Shown one piece after another: positions 26,462-34,233 of a DNA stretch of 64,000 nt; within the stretch, counting starts at the first letter, position 1, and the number at the start of each line of letters is the position of its first letter. Under the pieces are notes generated by a model, which worked only from the letters and a program-made list of their open reading frames with translations, was not told the origin of the DNA and searched no databases. Source of the stretch: Brotaphodocola faecis (GTDB lineage: Bacteria; Bacillota; Clostridia; Lachnospirales; Lachnospiraceae); the NCBI RefSeq assembly GCF_040096075.1, contig NZ_JBBMFJ010000015.1, positions 12,269 through 76,268 of the forward strand, written 5' to 3'. The translations under genes and the position numbers were made by a program.

Positions 26462-27220
26462 CTAAAAGGCAGCATCCACTAAATGTTTGGTGTATTCAGA
26501 CTGCGGAGATTGAATGATCTGCTCCGGAGTACCTTCCTCAACAATCTTTCCTTCGTACATAACCAGCACTCGGTCACAAAAAGACTGTACCAGAGCCAAA
26601 TTATGACAAATAAACAAAAAAGAAAGTTGTTTCTCCTGCTTTAGAGATTTTAATAGTTCCATAATCTGCTGCTGAATTGTTACATCCAGGGCGCTGGTGG
26701 CCTCGTCACAGATCAGCAGTTTCGGTCTGATTGCCAGTGCGCGGGCAAGAGCCGCCCGCTGGCACTGACCACCGCTTATCTCGTAAGGATAACGTCTCGC
26801 ATACTCTGGGGAAAGCCCACATTGCCCCAGAAGTTCCTCTGTGCGCCGCATCCTCTCTGCCTTCGGCGTCCCGTTATTTCGCATACTTTCACTGATGCCA
26901 TGACCTATGGTTTTGCGAGGGTCAAATGAACCCGCAGGAGATTGAAATACCATTTGCACCTGCTGGTATGCTTCCCGCAGTTCCTTTCCTCTGGATTTCG
27001 TAATCTCTTTTCCATTCAGATGAATTGTTCCGGCAGTAGGTTCAATCAGCCGGGTAATCAGTTTCGCCAGTGTACTCTTCCCACAGCCTGACTCACCCAC
27101 CAGTCCTACGGTTTCGCCATCATCGACATGAAAACTGACATGGTCAACTGCCATATGCTCTGTTTTGTCTTCCTCTAAAAAAATCTTTGTCAATCCTTCT
27201 ATTTTTAATAAAACACCCAT
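26462..27220 (-). CDS. nickel/peptide-type ABC transporter ATP-binding protein (second subunit)
   Basis: A 252-residue ATPase of the NikE/OppF group. Walker A is GESGCGKSTLAKL, the signature is ISGGQCQRAALARAL and Walker B is LLICDEATSALD. The start at 27220 follows GGAGGG, four bases after the preceding ATPase stop. The usual C-terminal Cys-rich oligopeptide tail is missing, as in Nik-type subunits. It is last in the operon that begins near 33.5 kb. Confidence 0.9.
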   Translation of the reverse strand: MGVLLKIEGLTKIFLEEDKTEHMAVDHVSFHVDDGETVGLVGESGCGKSTLAKLITRLIEPTAGTIHLNGKEITKSRGKELREAYQQVQMVFQSPAGSFDPRKTIGHGISESMRNNGTPKAERMRRTEELLGQCGLSPEYARRYPYEISGGQCQRAALARALAIRPKLLICDEATSALDVTIQQQIMELLKSLKQEKQLSFLFICHNLALVQSFCDRVLVMYEGKIVEEGTPEQIIQSPQSEYTKHLVDAAF

Positions 27221-27224
27221 CCTT

Positions 27225-28007
27225 TTATGCCCTCCGCAGTTTCGGCACTGCTGCCAGCAGCTTACGGGTGTAAGTATCCTGCGGTTCACACAGGATCTGC
27301 TGTGTCGTTCCGAACTCCATGATTCGTCCATCCTTTAGCACCAGAACTGTATCTGCCATAGCTGACACAACGCCAATATCATGAGTAACCAAAATAATCG
27401 CAGTTCCAAACAGTTCGCGCAAGTGCAGCATTTCTTCTATCACCTGTTTTTGCACAGCCACATCCAGCGCACTTGTAGGTTCGTCAGCCATCAGCACAAG
27501 CGGTTCCATCAGCATGGCTATGGCAATACCAGCTCGCTGGTTCATGCCTCCGGAAAGTTCAAACGGGTAGCTCTCCCAGATACGCTGTCCATTTTTAAAC
27601 TGGAGTTTGTCAAACAGTATCAAAGCCTTTTCTTTCGCCTGGACTCTGGTGATTTCCATGTGCGCCGCCATGCTTTCATAAATCTGATCTCCGATTGTTC
27701 GAATTGGACAAAGGGAAGCGCCCGCATCTTGAAAAATCATCCCGATCTGTGCGCCGCAGATTTTCCGCAGTTCCGGTTCCGGCAAGTCAGGCAAATCTTT
27801 ATTCTGAAACCAGATATCTCCTCTAGTCACCAATCCGCCTCCTCCCAGAAGCCCCATGGACGCCTTCAAAAGGGTGCTTTTCCCGCTGCCGGATTCTCCT
27901 ACAATGCCAAGGATCTCCCCTTTATGAAGGGTAAAGCTCACGTCATGAGTCACTGCGTGTCCATTGAAGCTGACTTCCACAGAATCGTAGGTCAATAAGG
28001 GTTCCAT
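27225..28007 (-). CDS. nickel/peptide-type ABC transporter ATP-binding protein (first subunit)
   Basis: A 260-residue ATPase of the NikD/OppD group with Walker A GESGSGKSTLLKA, signature ELSGGMNQRAGIAIAM and Walker B LMADEPTSALD. The start at 28007 follows GAGAGGAGG. It lies 27 bases after the substrate-binding protein gene. Together with the next gene it forms the heteromeric motor of the importer. Confidence 0.9.
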   Translation of the reverse strand: MEPLLTYDSVEVSFNGHAVTHDVSFTLHKGEILGIVGESGSGKSTLLKASMGLLGGGGLVTRGDIWFQNKDLPDLPEPELRKICGAQIGMIFQDAGASLCPIRTIGDQIYESMAAHMEITRVQAKEKALILFDKLQFKNGQRIWESYPFELSGGMNQRAGIAIAMLMEPLVLMADEPTSALDVAVQKQVIEEMLHLRELFGTAIILVTHDIGVVSAMADTVLVLKDGRIMEFGTTQQILCEPQDTYTRKLLAAVPKLRRA

Positions 28008-28034
28008 GCCGCTTCCTCCTCTCAAAATGACCTC

Positions 28035-29600
28035 TTACTGGACAGGCTTCAAATCCACCGTGATTTCATAGAAGTCACACGGATGCGCAACCAGTCCCTC
28101 CACATCCGATTGACAAATCATGCTCATCTGCAGGTGAGAGCAGAATACAAAGGCATCGTCGTCCAGAATGGTCTGCTGCATTTCCACTGCCAATTCCGCC
28201 CGGCGGTCCATATCAAAGGTTCTGTCCAGTTCTGACGCCAAACTTTCCAATTTATCACTGTGATAGTGCCCGTTATTCACCGCTGAGCTATCCAGACAGT
28301 GGGTGGTAAAGAAATACGCCGGGTCGCCGGTAGGTGCCGTGACCATAGCGCTGGCATAGACATCCCACGCCGCCGGGTCCACCCGGATGCTGTTGTGATC
28401 CGCTGTGCTGTTGATAATCACATCAAAGCCAATATCGCCCAGGGTGGCCTGCACGGATTCGGCAAGCAGAGGCAACTCCTGGCGGCTGGGATAGGTCAGC
28501 CAGCGAATGGTCAGGGGCTGGCCGTTCTTTTCCCGGATGCCGTCCCCATCGGTATCCATCCAGCCTGCCTCTTCCAGAATCAGTCGGGCACCGTCGGGGT
28601 CATACGCTTTGGCAGTGACCGCATCGCCTCCGAAAGAGAAATTGTCCGGATATACGCCAATGGCCGGGTAACCATTGCCGTCCAGCAGATCGTTGACAAA
28701 ACGCTCTTTGTCAATGCCCATAGCAATCGCCTGGCGTACGGCAGGATCTTGAATAATGGGACTCTCAAAATTCATGTGTGCGAAAAACGCCCGGCTGGTA
28801 GCCGTGCTGGAGAAGGTATAATCGTCATTTTGGAACAACGGGTAGCTGGCATAAGGCATTCCATAAGCGCCATCGATCTCTCCGGACTGAAGGGCCATGG
28901 TCAGCGTATCCCCGTCCGAAATCGTCAGCACCGTCACATTGTCAAATCCCGGCTCGCCGTTCCAATAGTTTTCATTTTTCTTAAGATTCAGTTCCTCACT
29001 GGTAATCAGCGAAGTGGCGATATACGGTCCTGTTCCAGACACAATGCCATCCTCGGTAACACCTGCATCCATATCAATGATGCATCCATAGGGATCGCTG
29101 AGATAGTTGATCAATGTGGGGCGAGGCTCCGTTGTGGTAATGGTTACCGTCTGTCCTTCTGCGGTAATCGTATCGATCATCAAGTCACCACGTGCCCGGT
29201 CATGAATCTCCACCAGATGCTCCAGGCACTCTTTCACGGCCTCGCCGTCCATCGCCCGGCCGCTGGAGAAGGTAACGCCGTCCCGCAGAGTGATTTTCCA
29301 GGTCAACTCATCGATCAGCTCATAATCGGTGGCAAGCCAGGGTTCGATCTCCATGGTGTCTGAATAACGGAACAGCGTCTCTCCAACGCCATAACGGATG
29401 CAAGCCCAACCGGAATAGGTGTTGTGCGGGTTAATGTCCGGCTCTTCGTTTTCCGCATTAAAGGTAGTATCGCCGAATACAAAGGTGGTTCCGGCAGTTT
29501 CGCCATCAGGGGAATCGCCTTGTGCGGCACACCCGGATAACGCTCCCAGTGCGAGGAAAGCCGCAGTCAACAGCGTCAACAAGAATCTGCATTTTTTCAT
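28035..29600 (-). CDS. family-5 substrate-binding lipoprotein (nickel/peptide type)
   Basis: A 521-residue solute-binding protein. The N-terminus KKCRFLLTLLTAAFLALGAL is a signal peptide, and the lipobox LSGC gives lipidation of the cysteine. The SBP_bac_5 fold is shown by PDINPHNTYSGW, a region like YWNGEPGFDNV, and AVRQAIAMGIDKERF. I choose the ATG at 29600 after AAAGGAG over an upstream TTG at 29621. It could bind a metal chelate, a short peptide or an opine-like metallophore. The adjacent metal sensor favours a metal complex. Confidence 0.88.
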   Translation of the reverse strand: MKKCRFLLTLLTAAFLALGALSGCAAQGDSPDGETAGTTFVFGDTTFNAENEEPDINPHNTYSGWACIRYGVGETLFRYSDTMEIEPWLATDYELIDELTWKITLRDGVTFSSGRAMDGEAVKECLEHLVEIHDRARGDLMIDTITAEGQTVTITTTEPRPTLINYLSDPYGCIIDMDAGVTEDGIVSGTGPYIATSLITSEELNLKKNENYWNGEPGFDNVTVLTISDGDTLTMALQSGEIDGAYGMPYASYPLFQNDDYTFSSTATSRAFFAHMNFESPIIQDPAVRQAIAMGIDKERFVNDLLDGNGYPAIGVYPDNFSFGGDAVTAKAYDPDGARLILEEAGWMDTDGDGIREKNGQPLTIRWLTYPSRQELPLLAESVQATLGDIGFDVIINSTADHNSIRVDPAAWDVYASAMVTAPTGDPAYFFTTHCLDSSAVNNGHYHSDKLESLASELDRTFDMDRRAELAVEMQQTILDDDAFVFCSHLQMSMICQSDVEGLVAHPCDFYEITVDLKPVQ

Positions 29601-29641
29601 CTTTTTTACTCCTTTTTTCAATAATAACTGTCAAAGTCTCA

Positions 29642-30496
29642 TTACTGCCTTCTATTGTTACGGGGATCAAGATAGTCCCGCACGGTATCGCCCAGCAGAT
29701 TGAAAATCACAACCGCTACAAAAATCCCAATACCGGGACCGATAATAACCCAGGGATAGGTCTGCAACATACTACGCCCGCCGCTCATCATATTTCCCAG
29801 TTCGGCGGTAGGCGGCATAGCGCCAAGACCGAGAAAACTCAAGCCTGCCAGTTCCATCATCATGGTGCCGATATCCAGCATCGCGGTGACCAGGATAGGC
29901 CCTGCACTGTTGGGCAGGATGTGCCGCACAATAAGTTGTATGGTTGTGTCTCCCGAAAGTTTGGCGGCGGCTATGTAGTCCGTACTTTTCAGGGCAAGGG
30001 TCTGACTTCTGGCAATACGGGCATATTTGGGCCAGCTGACCACCGCCAGGGCGATAATAGCATTTTGAAGTCCCCCGTTCAGGAGCGCAGCAATCGCCAA
30101 AGCGAATACCAGCCCGGGAAAAGCAAGGCACACATCTGACACCCTCATCATCAGAGAATCAACAATGCCTCCCAGATGACCGCACAGAATGCCAATGGTA
30201 GTCCCCACAACGGTGATGATTCCCACCAAAGCCAGTGTAGAGAGCACGCTGGTCTGCAGGCCCACCAGGATGCGGGACAGCATATCCCGGCCAAAACGGT
30301 CTGTTCCAGCAGGGTGCAGTGCACTGGGCGGTTCCAAAGTAGAGAAGATTTGTGCATTGGGATCATACGGGCAAATATGCTCGGCGAAAACGACAATGAC
30401 CATTAAAAACACCGTTAAGAGCAGGAAGAAGACAAGTCTTTTTTTGGTATGATCCTTGCAGATCTTCTGCCGGCGCACGGTAACGGAACTGCTCAT
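29642..30496 (-). CDS. ABC transporter permease, NikC/DppC type
   Basis: A 284-residue permease with about six membrane segments and the coupling-loop region KSTDYIAAAKLSGDTTIQLIVRH-like (residues about 175-197). It has the conserved HPAGTDRFGRDMLSR motif of the DppC/NikC group near residue 65. The start overlaps the NikB-type stop by four bases (ATGA), indicating translational coupling. Confidence 0.9.
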   Translation of the reverse strand: MSSSVTVRRQKICKDHTKKRLVFFLLLTVFLMVIVVFAEHICPYDPNAQIFSTLEPPSALHPAGTDRFGRDMLSRILVGLQTSVLSTLALVGIITVVGTTIGILCGHLGGIVDSLMMRVSDVCLAFPGLVFALAIAALLNGGLQNAIIALAVVSWPKYARIARSQTLALKSTDYIAAAKLSGDTTIQLIVRHILPNSAGPILVTAMLDIGTMMMELAGLSFLGLGAMPPTAELGNMMSGGRSMLQTYPWVIIGPGIGIFVAVVIFNLLGDTVRDYLDPRNNRRQ

Positions 30497-31437
30497 TCTT
30501 TTACACCCCCTAATCGGATTCGCGGATCAAGCGCCCGATAGGACAGGTCTGTAATCAGATTCACACAGACATAGATAATCGCCATCCACATCACATACGC
30601 CTGGATCATGGGATAGTCGCGCATATTGATGGCGTCTACCGCCAGTTTTCCCACGCCGTCCCACATAAAAATGGATTCCACGATCGCAGTGCCGCCCAAC
30701 AAGCTCCCGATGGAGAGGGTCAGCAGAGTAATAATCGTGACCAGACAGGCCCGCAGCACGCTCTTTGTCAAGGTCACGGAAAACAGGACTCCCCGCGCTT
30801 TTGCGCCTGTCACATAATCCTTGCTCAGTTCATCCAACACGGTGGCGCGGACCTGCCGTAAATATTTGGCCGACATGGCGATGGCAAGGGCCAGGGAAGG
30901 CAGCGCCACATTCTGCAGAGTTACCTCCCGGGAAATCACAGGAAACCATCCCAGACGGATCGCAAAAAAATACATCAGCAGCAATCCCGTAAAAAAGTTC
31001 GGCATACTGTTTCCCAAAAAACTGGCCACCCGGATCAGATAGTCTACCCATCGGTTCTGTTTTACAGCAGCCAGTATTCCAAGAGGAATGGAAATCACAA
31101 CGGTCAGCGCAATGGATACAGCCGTCAGCAGCAAGGTGGCAGGAAGTTTCGAAATAAATGTAGAGAACACTTCCTGCCCGGATATGTAGCTGGTTCCCAT
31201 GTCTCCGCGCAAGAGATTTCCCAGCCACACAAAATACTGGGTCAAAAAAGGCTTATCAAGCCCCAGCTCTGCCCGCGCCGCATCAATCACCTCCTGGGTC
31301 GCCGCCATGCCGGTATTCTCCATTTTTTGAATGACGGCATCGCTGCCTGCTAGCTGCATCATGCCAAACGAAAGAAAGGTGATGATTAACAAAATGGGGA
31401 TCAATTGCAGCAAACGTCGTATGACATAATTTTTCAT
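30493..31437 (-). CDS. ABC transporter permease, NikB/DppB type
   Basis: A 314-residue permease starting MKNYVIRRLLQLIPILLII, with the family loop YVTGAKARGV and about six membrane segments. Its ATG overlaps the stop of the methyltransferase gene upstream by four bases, after a GGAGGAGG ribosome site inside that gene. This coupling ties the methyltransferases to the transporter. Confidence 0.9.
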   Translation of the reverse strand: MKNYVIRRLLQLIPILLIITFLSFGMMQLAGSDAVIQKMENTGMAATQEVIDAARAELGLDKPFLTQYFVWLGNLLRGDMGTSYISGQEVFSTFISKLPATLLLTAVSIALTVVISIPLGILAAVKQNRWVDYLIRVASFLGNSMPNFFTGLLLMYFFAIRLGWFPVISREVTLQNVALPSLALAIAMSAKYLRQVRATVLDELSKDYVTGAKARGVLFSVTLTKSVLRACLVTIITLLTLSIGSLLGGTAIVESIFMWDGVGKLAVDAINMRDYPMIQAYVMWMAIIYVCVNLITDLSYRALDPRIRLGGVKE

Positions 31438-32231
31438 AGCCTCCTCCTTCCCGGAGTTCTTGATGCGGCAATTAGGAACATGGGTGTAGAGGCATTATTA
31501 ATCCATTCATCCTGCGTCCATATCTGTTTCCATATCTCTGTATCCGCGGTCACATCCATACCAAGGCGCTTTAAAATGTCCAGATCCCACTGCGGGCGTA
31601 AACACCTTGATAATGGAGTCTGTCGGGCAATCGCTTCCATCGCCGCCACATCCGTCCCTGCAGTATCATCTTCCGCACCGGAAGAACGCACCTTCTCTCG
31701 GTCAGAAAGATGCCCTTCCTGAGCCTGCGAATCATAGAGATATCGATACCAGTTCGCATCGAAGTTCAATAGCAGCCCGTCTGGCTTCAGCACCCTGGTC
31801 CACTGGGCATAAGCCCGCTCAGGCGAAGGCAGGTTCCATGTCAGATTGCGCGAAACAACAACATCAAAGCTGCTGTCTGCAAACGAGAGTTTTTCCGCAT
31901 TCATATGATAAAAGCCGATTCGTTCGGCAGACATCCCGGCGTTTATGCGCGCCTGCTCCAGCATGGCTTTCGTATAGTCGACCGCCGTAACCTGATACCC
32001 CAATTCTGCCAGAACGATGGCAAAGAAGCCCGGTCCTGTCCCCACGTCCAGAACATGGATCTCCTCTCTTTTTCTCCCGCTAAAGTGTGTTTGAATTCGC
32101 ATATCCAACGCCCTGCCCCAAACGATATGCTGCCTTGTCTGCAATTCTTTCTGGTTTACTTTCGAATAACTTGGTGCCCGTTTTGTCCAGTAGGCAATAT
32201 TTTCACTGATATAGCAACTTGATTGATTCAT
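31434..32231 (-). CDS. class I SAM-dependent methyltransferase (transporter-linked, copy 1)
   Basis: A 265-residue methyltransferase with the SAM motif VLDVGTGPGFFAIVLAELG (about residues 60-78), the acidic post-I motif VTAVDYTKAML, and motif IV-like SFDVVVSRNLTWNLP. The N-terminus has the AYWTKRAPSYSK pattern common to small-molecule methyltransferases next to nickel-type transporters. It resembles the neighbouring methyltransferase in several places (NLTW/KLTW, NFDANW/NFDADY), so the two are paralogues. The start follows GAGAGGAG. The substrate is unknown; a metal-chelating ligand is a reasonable hypothesis. Confidence 0.85.
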   Translation of the reverse strand: MNQSSCYISENIAYWTKRAPSYSKVNQKELQTRQHIVWGRALDMRIQTHFSGRKREEIHVLDVGTGPGFFAIVLAELGYQVTAVDYTKAMLEQARINAGMSAERIGFYHMNAEKLSFADSSFDVVVSRNLTWNLPSPERAYAQWTRVLKPDGLLLNFDANWYRYLYDSQAQEGHLSDREKVRSSGAEDDTAGTDVAAMEAIARQTPLSRCLRPQWDLDILKRLGMDVTADTEIWKQIWTQDEWINNASTPMFLIAASRTPGRRRL

Positions 32232-32243
32232 GTTTTCTCCTCT

Positions 32244-32957
32244 CTATGCGGTTGCCGAGACCGCAAACCCCGGCGTTGGGTCGTAAAACTCATCAATTTT
32301 TGCGTAAATCCTCTGCCATATGCCGTTGTCTATCGCAATATTGGAAAAACCCGCCTGCAACAGTAATTCCGTATCCCACTGTGGTCTCGGCTTCTGACAC
32401 GGACGCAAAACGTTTTTCATCCGCTCGTATTCCTGCATGAGTCCAGTACTTACATCCTGGTGTGCATGGTGAGACGGTACGGCTGCCGGTTTTTCCCGGC
32501 AGTAGTCGGCGTCAAAATTCACCAGAATTCCTCCCGGCCGCAACAGTTTGTGCCATGTTTGATAAGCAAGCGGCAGATTTGGAAGCGCCCATGTGAGTTT
32601 TCGGGTAACAATGGCGTCAAAGGATGCGGGCGAAAAATCCGGCTTCTCTGCATCCATAACAAAAAAGTCGGCGGAAAGTTCAAGCCTGCCGGCTATTTTC
32701 TTTGCTTTCATGATCATGTCCGGTGTCAAATCAATACCTGTTACATGATGCCCTCGTTCAGCCAGAAGAAAAGCCAAAAAACCTGTACCCGTACCGATAT
32801 CCAGGATATCCAGCTTCCGTCCCGGAGGAAGATACCGATCCAATTCGGCAAGCCATTGTTCGTGCTTTTCACTGGCAAATTCCCTTTGCCGGAGCAGGGA
32901 AAATTTCTCCGCTCTTTGGGACCAGTATTTTTTCATGTCATTTTTGATTGTGTCCAT
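32244..32957 (-). CDS. class I SAM-dependent methyltransferase (transporter-linked, copy 2)
   Basis: A 237-residue methyltransferase with the SAM motif ILDIGTGTGFLAFLLAERG (about residues 51-69), VTGIDLTPDMI after it and SFDAIVTRKLTWALP. The N-terminal KKYWSQRAEKFSLLRQ parallels the neighbouring copy. It is 12 bases from that gene and 20 bases after the aspartoacylase remnant. The start follows AGAGGAT. Function unknown beyond methyl transfer. Confidence 0.85.
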   Translation of the reverse strand: MDTIKNDMKKYWSQRAEKFSLLRQREFASEKHEQWLAELDRYLPPGRKLDILDIGTGTGFLAFLLAERGHHVTGIDLTPDMIMKAKKIAGRLELSADFFVMDAEKPDFSPASFDAIVTRKLTWALPNLPLAYQTWHKLLRPGGILVNFDADYCREKPAAVPSHHAHQDVSTGLMQEYERMKNVLRPCQKPRPQWDTELLLQAGFSNIAIDNGIWQRIYAKIDEFYDPTPGFAVSATA

Positions 32958-32977
32958 ATCCTCTTAGTTTCCTTTTA

Positions 32978-33550
32978 TCAATCATTCAGCTCTCCATATG
33001 CAACCATCGGTGTTCCCTCCTCAATTCCCAGGGAGACGGTCTGATAGAGAATAACGCCCGTCGTTTTTGCAAAAATTCGCTCCGACAGTTCGCCGTAAAT
33101 ATCACGGATTTCTCCCAGAAGTTCATTTTTTACAACCATGTCTCCAGGTAACTTTTGAGGATGCCAGCAGCCGTGGCATGGAGCGTTTTCATAATAAGCA
33201 TTGCGGATCAGGTGTTGAGAAGACGTCACGGTCTGTATGCCATCGCGCAGAAATCCAAGCCCCCTCAGGATATTCCGTACATCCACAATATCTGCTTCTA
33301 TTTCATGACGTTTCACCAGACCGCAGCCGCCCCGCTCAATAATAACAGCCGGAACACCCTTTTGGCCCGCCCAACTGTAAAAGCCATTTTCCGCACTGGA
33401 CCGCACAATATAGGGAACGCTTGTCAGGCGCGCAATTTGTTCAAAGCTACGGCATACAGCTTCTTTTGCCGTCCCTTGAAAATAATTTTGTATTTTCTTC
33501 CTACCTTCTGCATACCTTTTCCTCCCCGTGCAATATGAAATTGCTTTCAT
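32978..33550 (-). pseudogene. 5'-truncated succinylglutamate desuccinylase/aspartoacylase-like gene
   Basis: The readable part matches only the second half of the AstE/AspA zinc-hydrolase family: TSVPYIVRSSAENGFYSWAG, PAVIIERGGCGLV, a histidine-rich CHGCWHP and a terminal GVILYQTVSLGIEEGTPM. The N-terminal catalytic half (about 130 residues with the HxxE zinc motif) is absent. The only good start, ATG at 33515 after GGGGAGGAAAAGG, opens a different frame that stops after 29 codons. This is best explained by a deletion that joined the original start out of frame to the second half. It lies at the head of the methyltransferase/ABC operon. Confidence 0.7.
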
Positions 33551-33554
33551 TATT

Positions 33555-33605
33555 CAGAAAAAGAAAAAGTCTGCCGTTGCACTCCTATGTGCATACAGCA
33601 GACTT
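33555..33605 (-). terminator. strong intrinsic terminator in the operon leader
   Basis: On the minus strand AAGTCTGC-TGT-A-TGCAC pairs with GTGCA-ACG-GCAGACTT, about 16 bp with one bulged A and a 6-nt loop, followed by TTTCTTTTTC. It stands between the leader promoter and the first gene of the operon, where an attenuator would be. Confidence 0.8.
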
Positions 33606-33751
33606 CTGTCTGTGTCGTTCCTGCTTCAGCTCTATCATGTGTTTTTTTATACCGCTTGATGACAGCGGAGGGCAGAGCAAAGCTGTGAGCAACCTTCTGG
33701 CCGCATTGCCGCTACGTGCAGGCAATCTTTGTGTTTCTGCAAATCTCAACC
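33567..33751 (-). ncRNA. candidate regulatory leader RNA of the metal-type ABC operon
   Basis: The transcript predicted from the promoter at 33758-33785 runs about 185 nt before the terminator. It holds at least two further stems: ATTGCC with GGCAAT around a 10-nt loop (33706-33727) and CCGCT with AGCGG around a 7-nt loop (33652-33668). The length, stems and terminator resemble a riboswitch or attenuator. It does not fit the cobalamin riboswitch, and I could not match it to the NiCo (czcD) riboswitch. It could also be a plain leader RNA. Confidence 0.45.
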
Positions 33752-33757
33752 ATAAGA

Positions 33758-33785
33758 ATTATATCATGTTGCGCAATTTTGTGAA
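33758..33785 (-). promoter_or_regulatory. promoter of the methyltransferase/ABC operon
   Basis: Minus strand TTCACA (33780-33785), a 16-nt spacer and TATAAT (33758-33763) with an extended TGA in front of the -10. The -35 abuts the palindrome at 33787. Confidence 0.7.
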
Positions 33786-33786
33786 G

Positions 33787-33798
33787 CCCCCTAGGGGG
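33787..33798. promoter_or_regulatory. CsoR-family type operator CCCCCTAGGGGG
   Basis: A perfect 12-bp palindrome of a C-tract and a G-tract, the sequence type bound by CsoR/RcnR-family repressors. It lies one base from the leftward -35 and 9 bases from the rightward -35, so one bound repressor could shut both promoters. The csoR-type gene is the first gene to the right. Confidence 0.75.
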
Positions 33799-33807
33799 AT
33801 GTTACAA

Positions 33808-33836
33808 TTGACAAATATCACATTTCTACGTACAAT
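33808..33836 (+). promoter_or_regulatory. sigma-A promoter of the csoR-type gene
   Basis: TTGACA (33808-33813), a 17-nt spacer and TACAAT (33831-33836), about 38 bases before the csoR-type start. Near-consensus. Confidence 0.85.
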
Positions 33837-33874
33837 ACTATGGAATCTTAAACGCACAGGGAGGTGACCACACT

Positions 33875-34195
33875 ATGCCCAATTCCGCTCATCCCATTTC
33901 TGATCCCACAGAAGACAGTCATACACATCACCACAGCCATACGCAGACCAAAGCGGTCATCAATCGTCTTTCCCGTGCCATTGGACACCTGGAATCAGTC
34001 AGGCGAATGGTAGAAGGCGGGCAAGACTGTGCGGATGTGTTAATTCAGCTTGCCGCAGTAAAATCTGCTATCAATAATATCGGTAAAGTTATCCTGAAGG
34101 ATCACATCGATCATTGTCTGGTGGATGCCGTTAAGAATGGCGACAAAGAATCAATCGACCGTTTGAACAAAGCGATTGAGCAATTTATCAAATAA
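33875..34195 (+). CDS. CsoR/InrS-type metal-sensing repressor
   Basis: A 106-residue all-helical repressor of the CsoR/RcnR family. The family metal set is Cys52 (GQDCADVL), His77 and Cys81 (KDHIDHCL), an x-Cys-His-Cys pattern. The N-terminus is His-rich (HTHHHSHTQT). By the numbering I recall for the nickel sensor InrS (His21, Cys53, His78, Cys82) every ligand has a counterpart here, with His20 for His21. Copper sensing (CsoR) has the same C-H-C set, so copper is not excluded. The start at 33875 follows GGGAGGTG. It is followed by the DUF3842 gene and is divergent from the ABC operon. Confidence 0.88.
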   Translation: MPNSAHPISDPTEDSHTHHHSHTQTKAVINRLSRAIGHLESVRRMVEGGQDCADVLIQLAAVKSAINNIGKVILKDHIDHCLVDAVKNGDKESIDRLNKAIEQFIK

Positions 34196-34233
34196 CCCAC
34201 AATCGCAAAAAGAAAAGGAGATGAAACGCCAAT

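Noticed and set aside
28299..29363. 354-codon plus-strand reading frame
   Set aside because: Antisense to the substrate-binding lipoprotein gene, with Arg/His/Gly-rich nonsense composition.
33567..33751. Cobalamin or NiCo riboswitch in the leader of the metal-type ABC operon
   Set aside because: Fragments such as GAAGCAGGAACGAC and CTGCCCTCCGCTGTCA recall the cobalamin boxes, but the GGTGxAAxTCC element and proper order are absent. The NiCo consensus could not be aligned on either strand.
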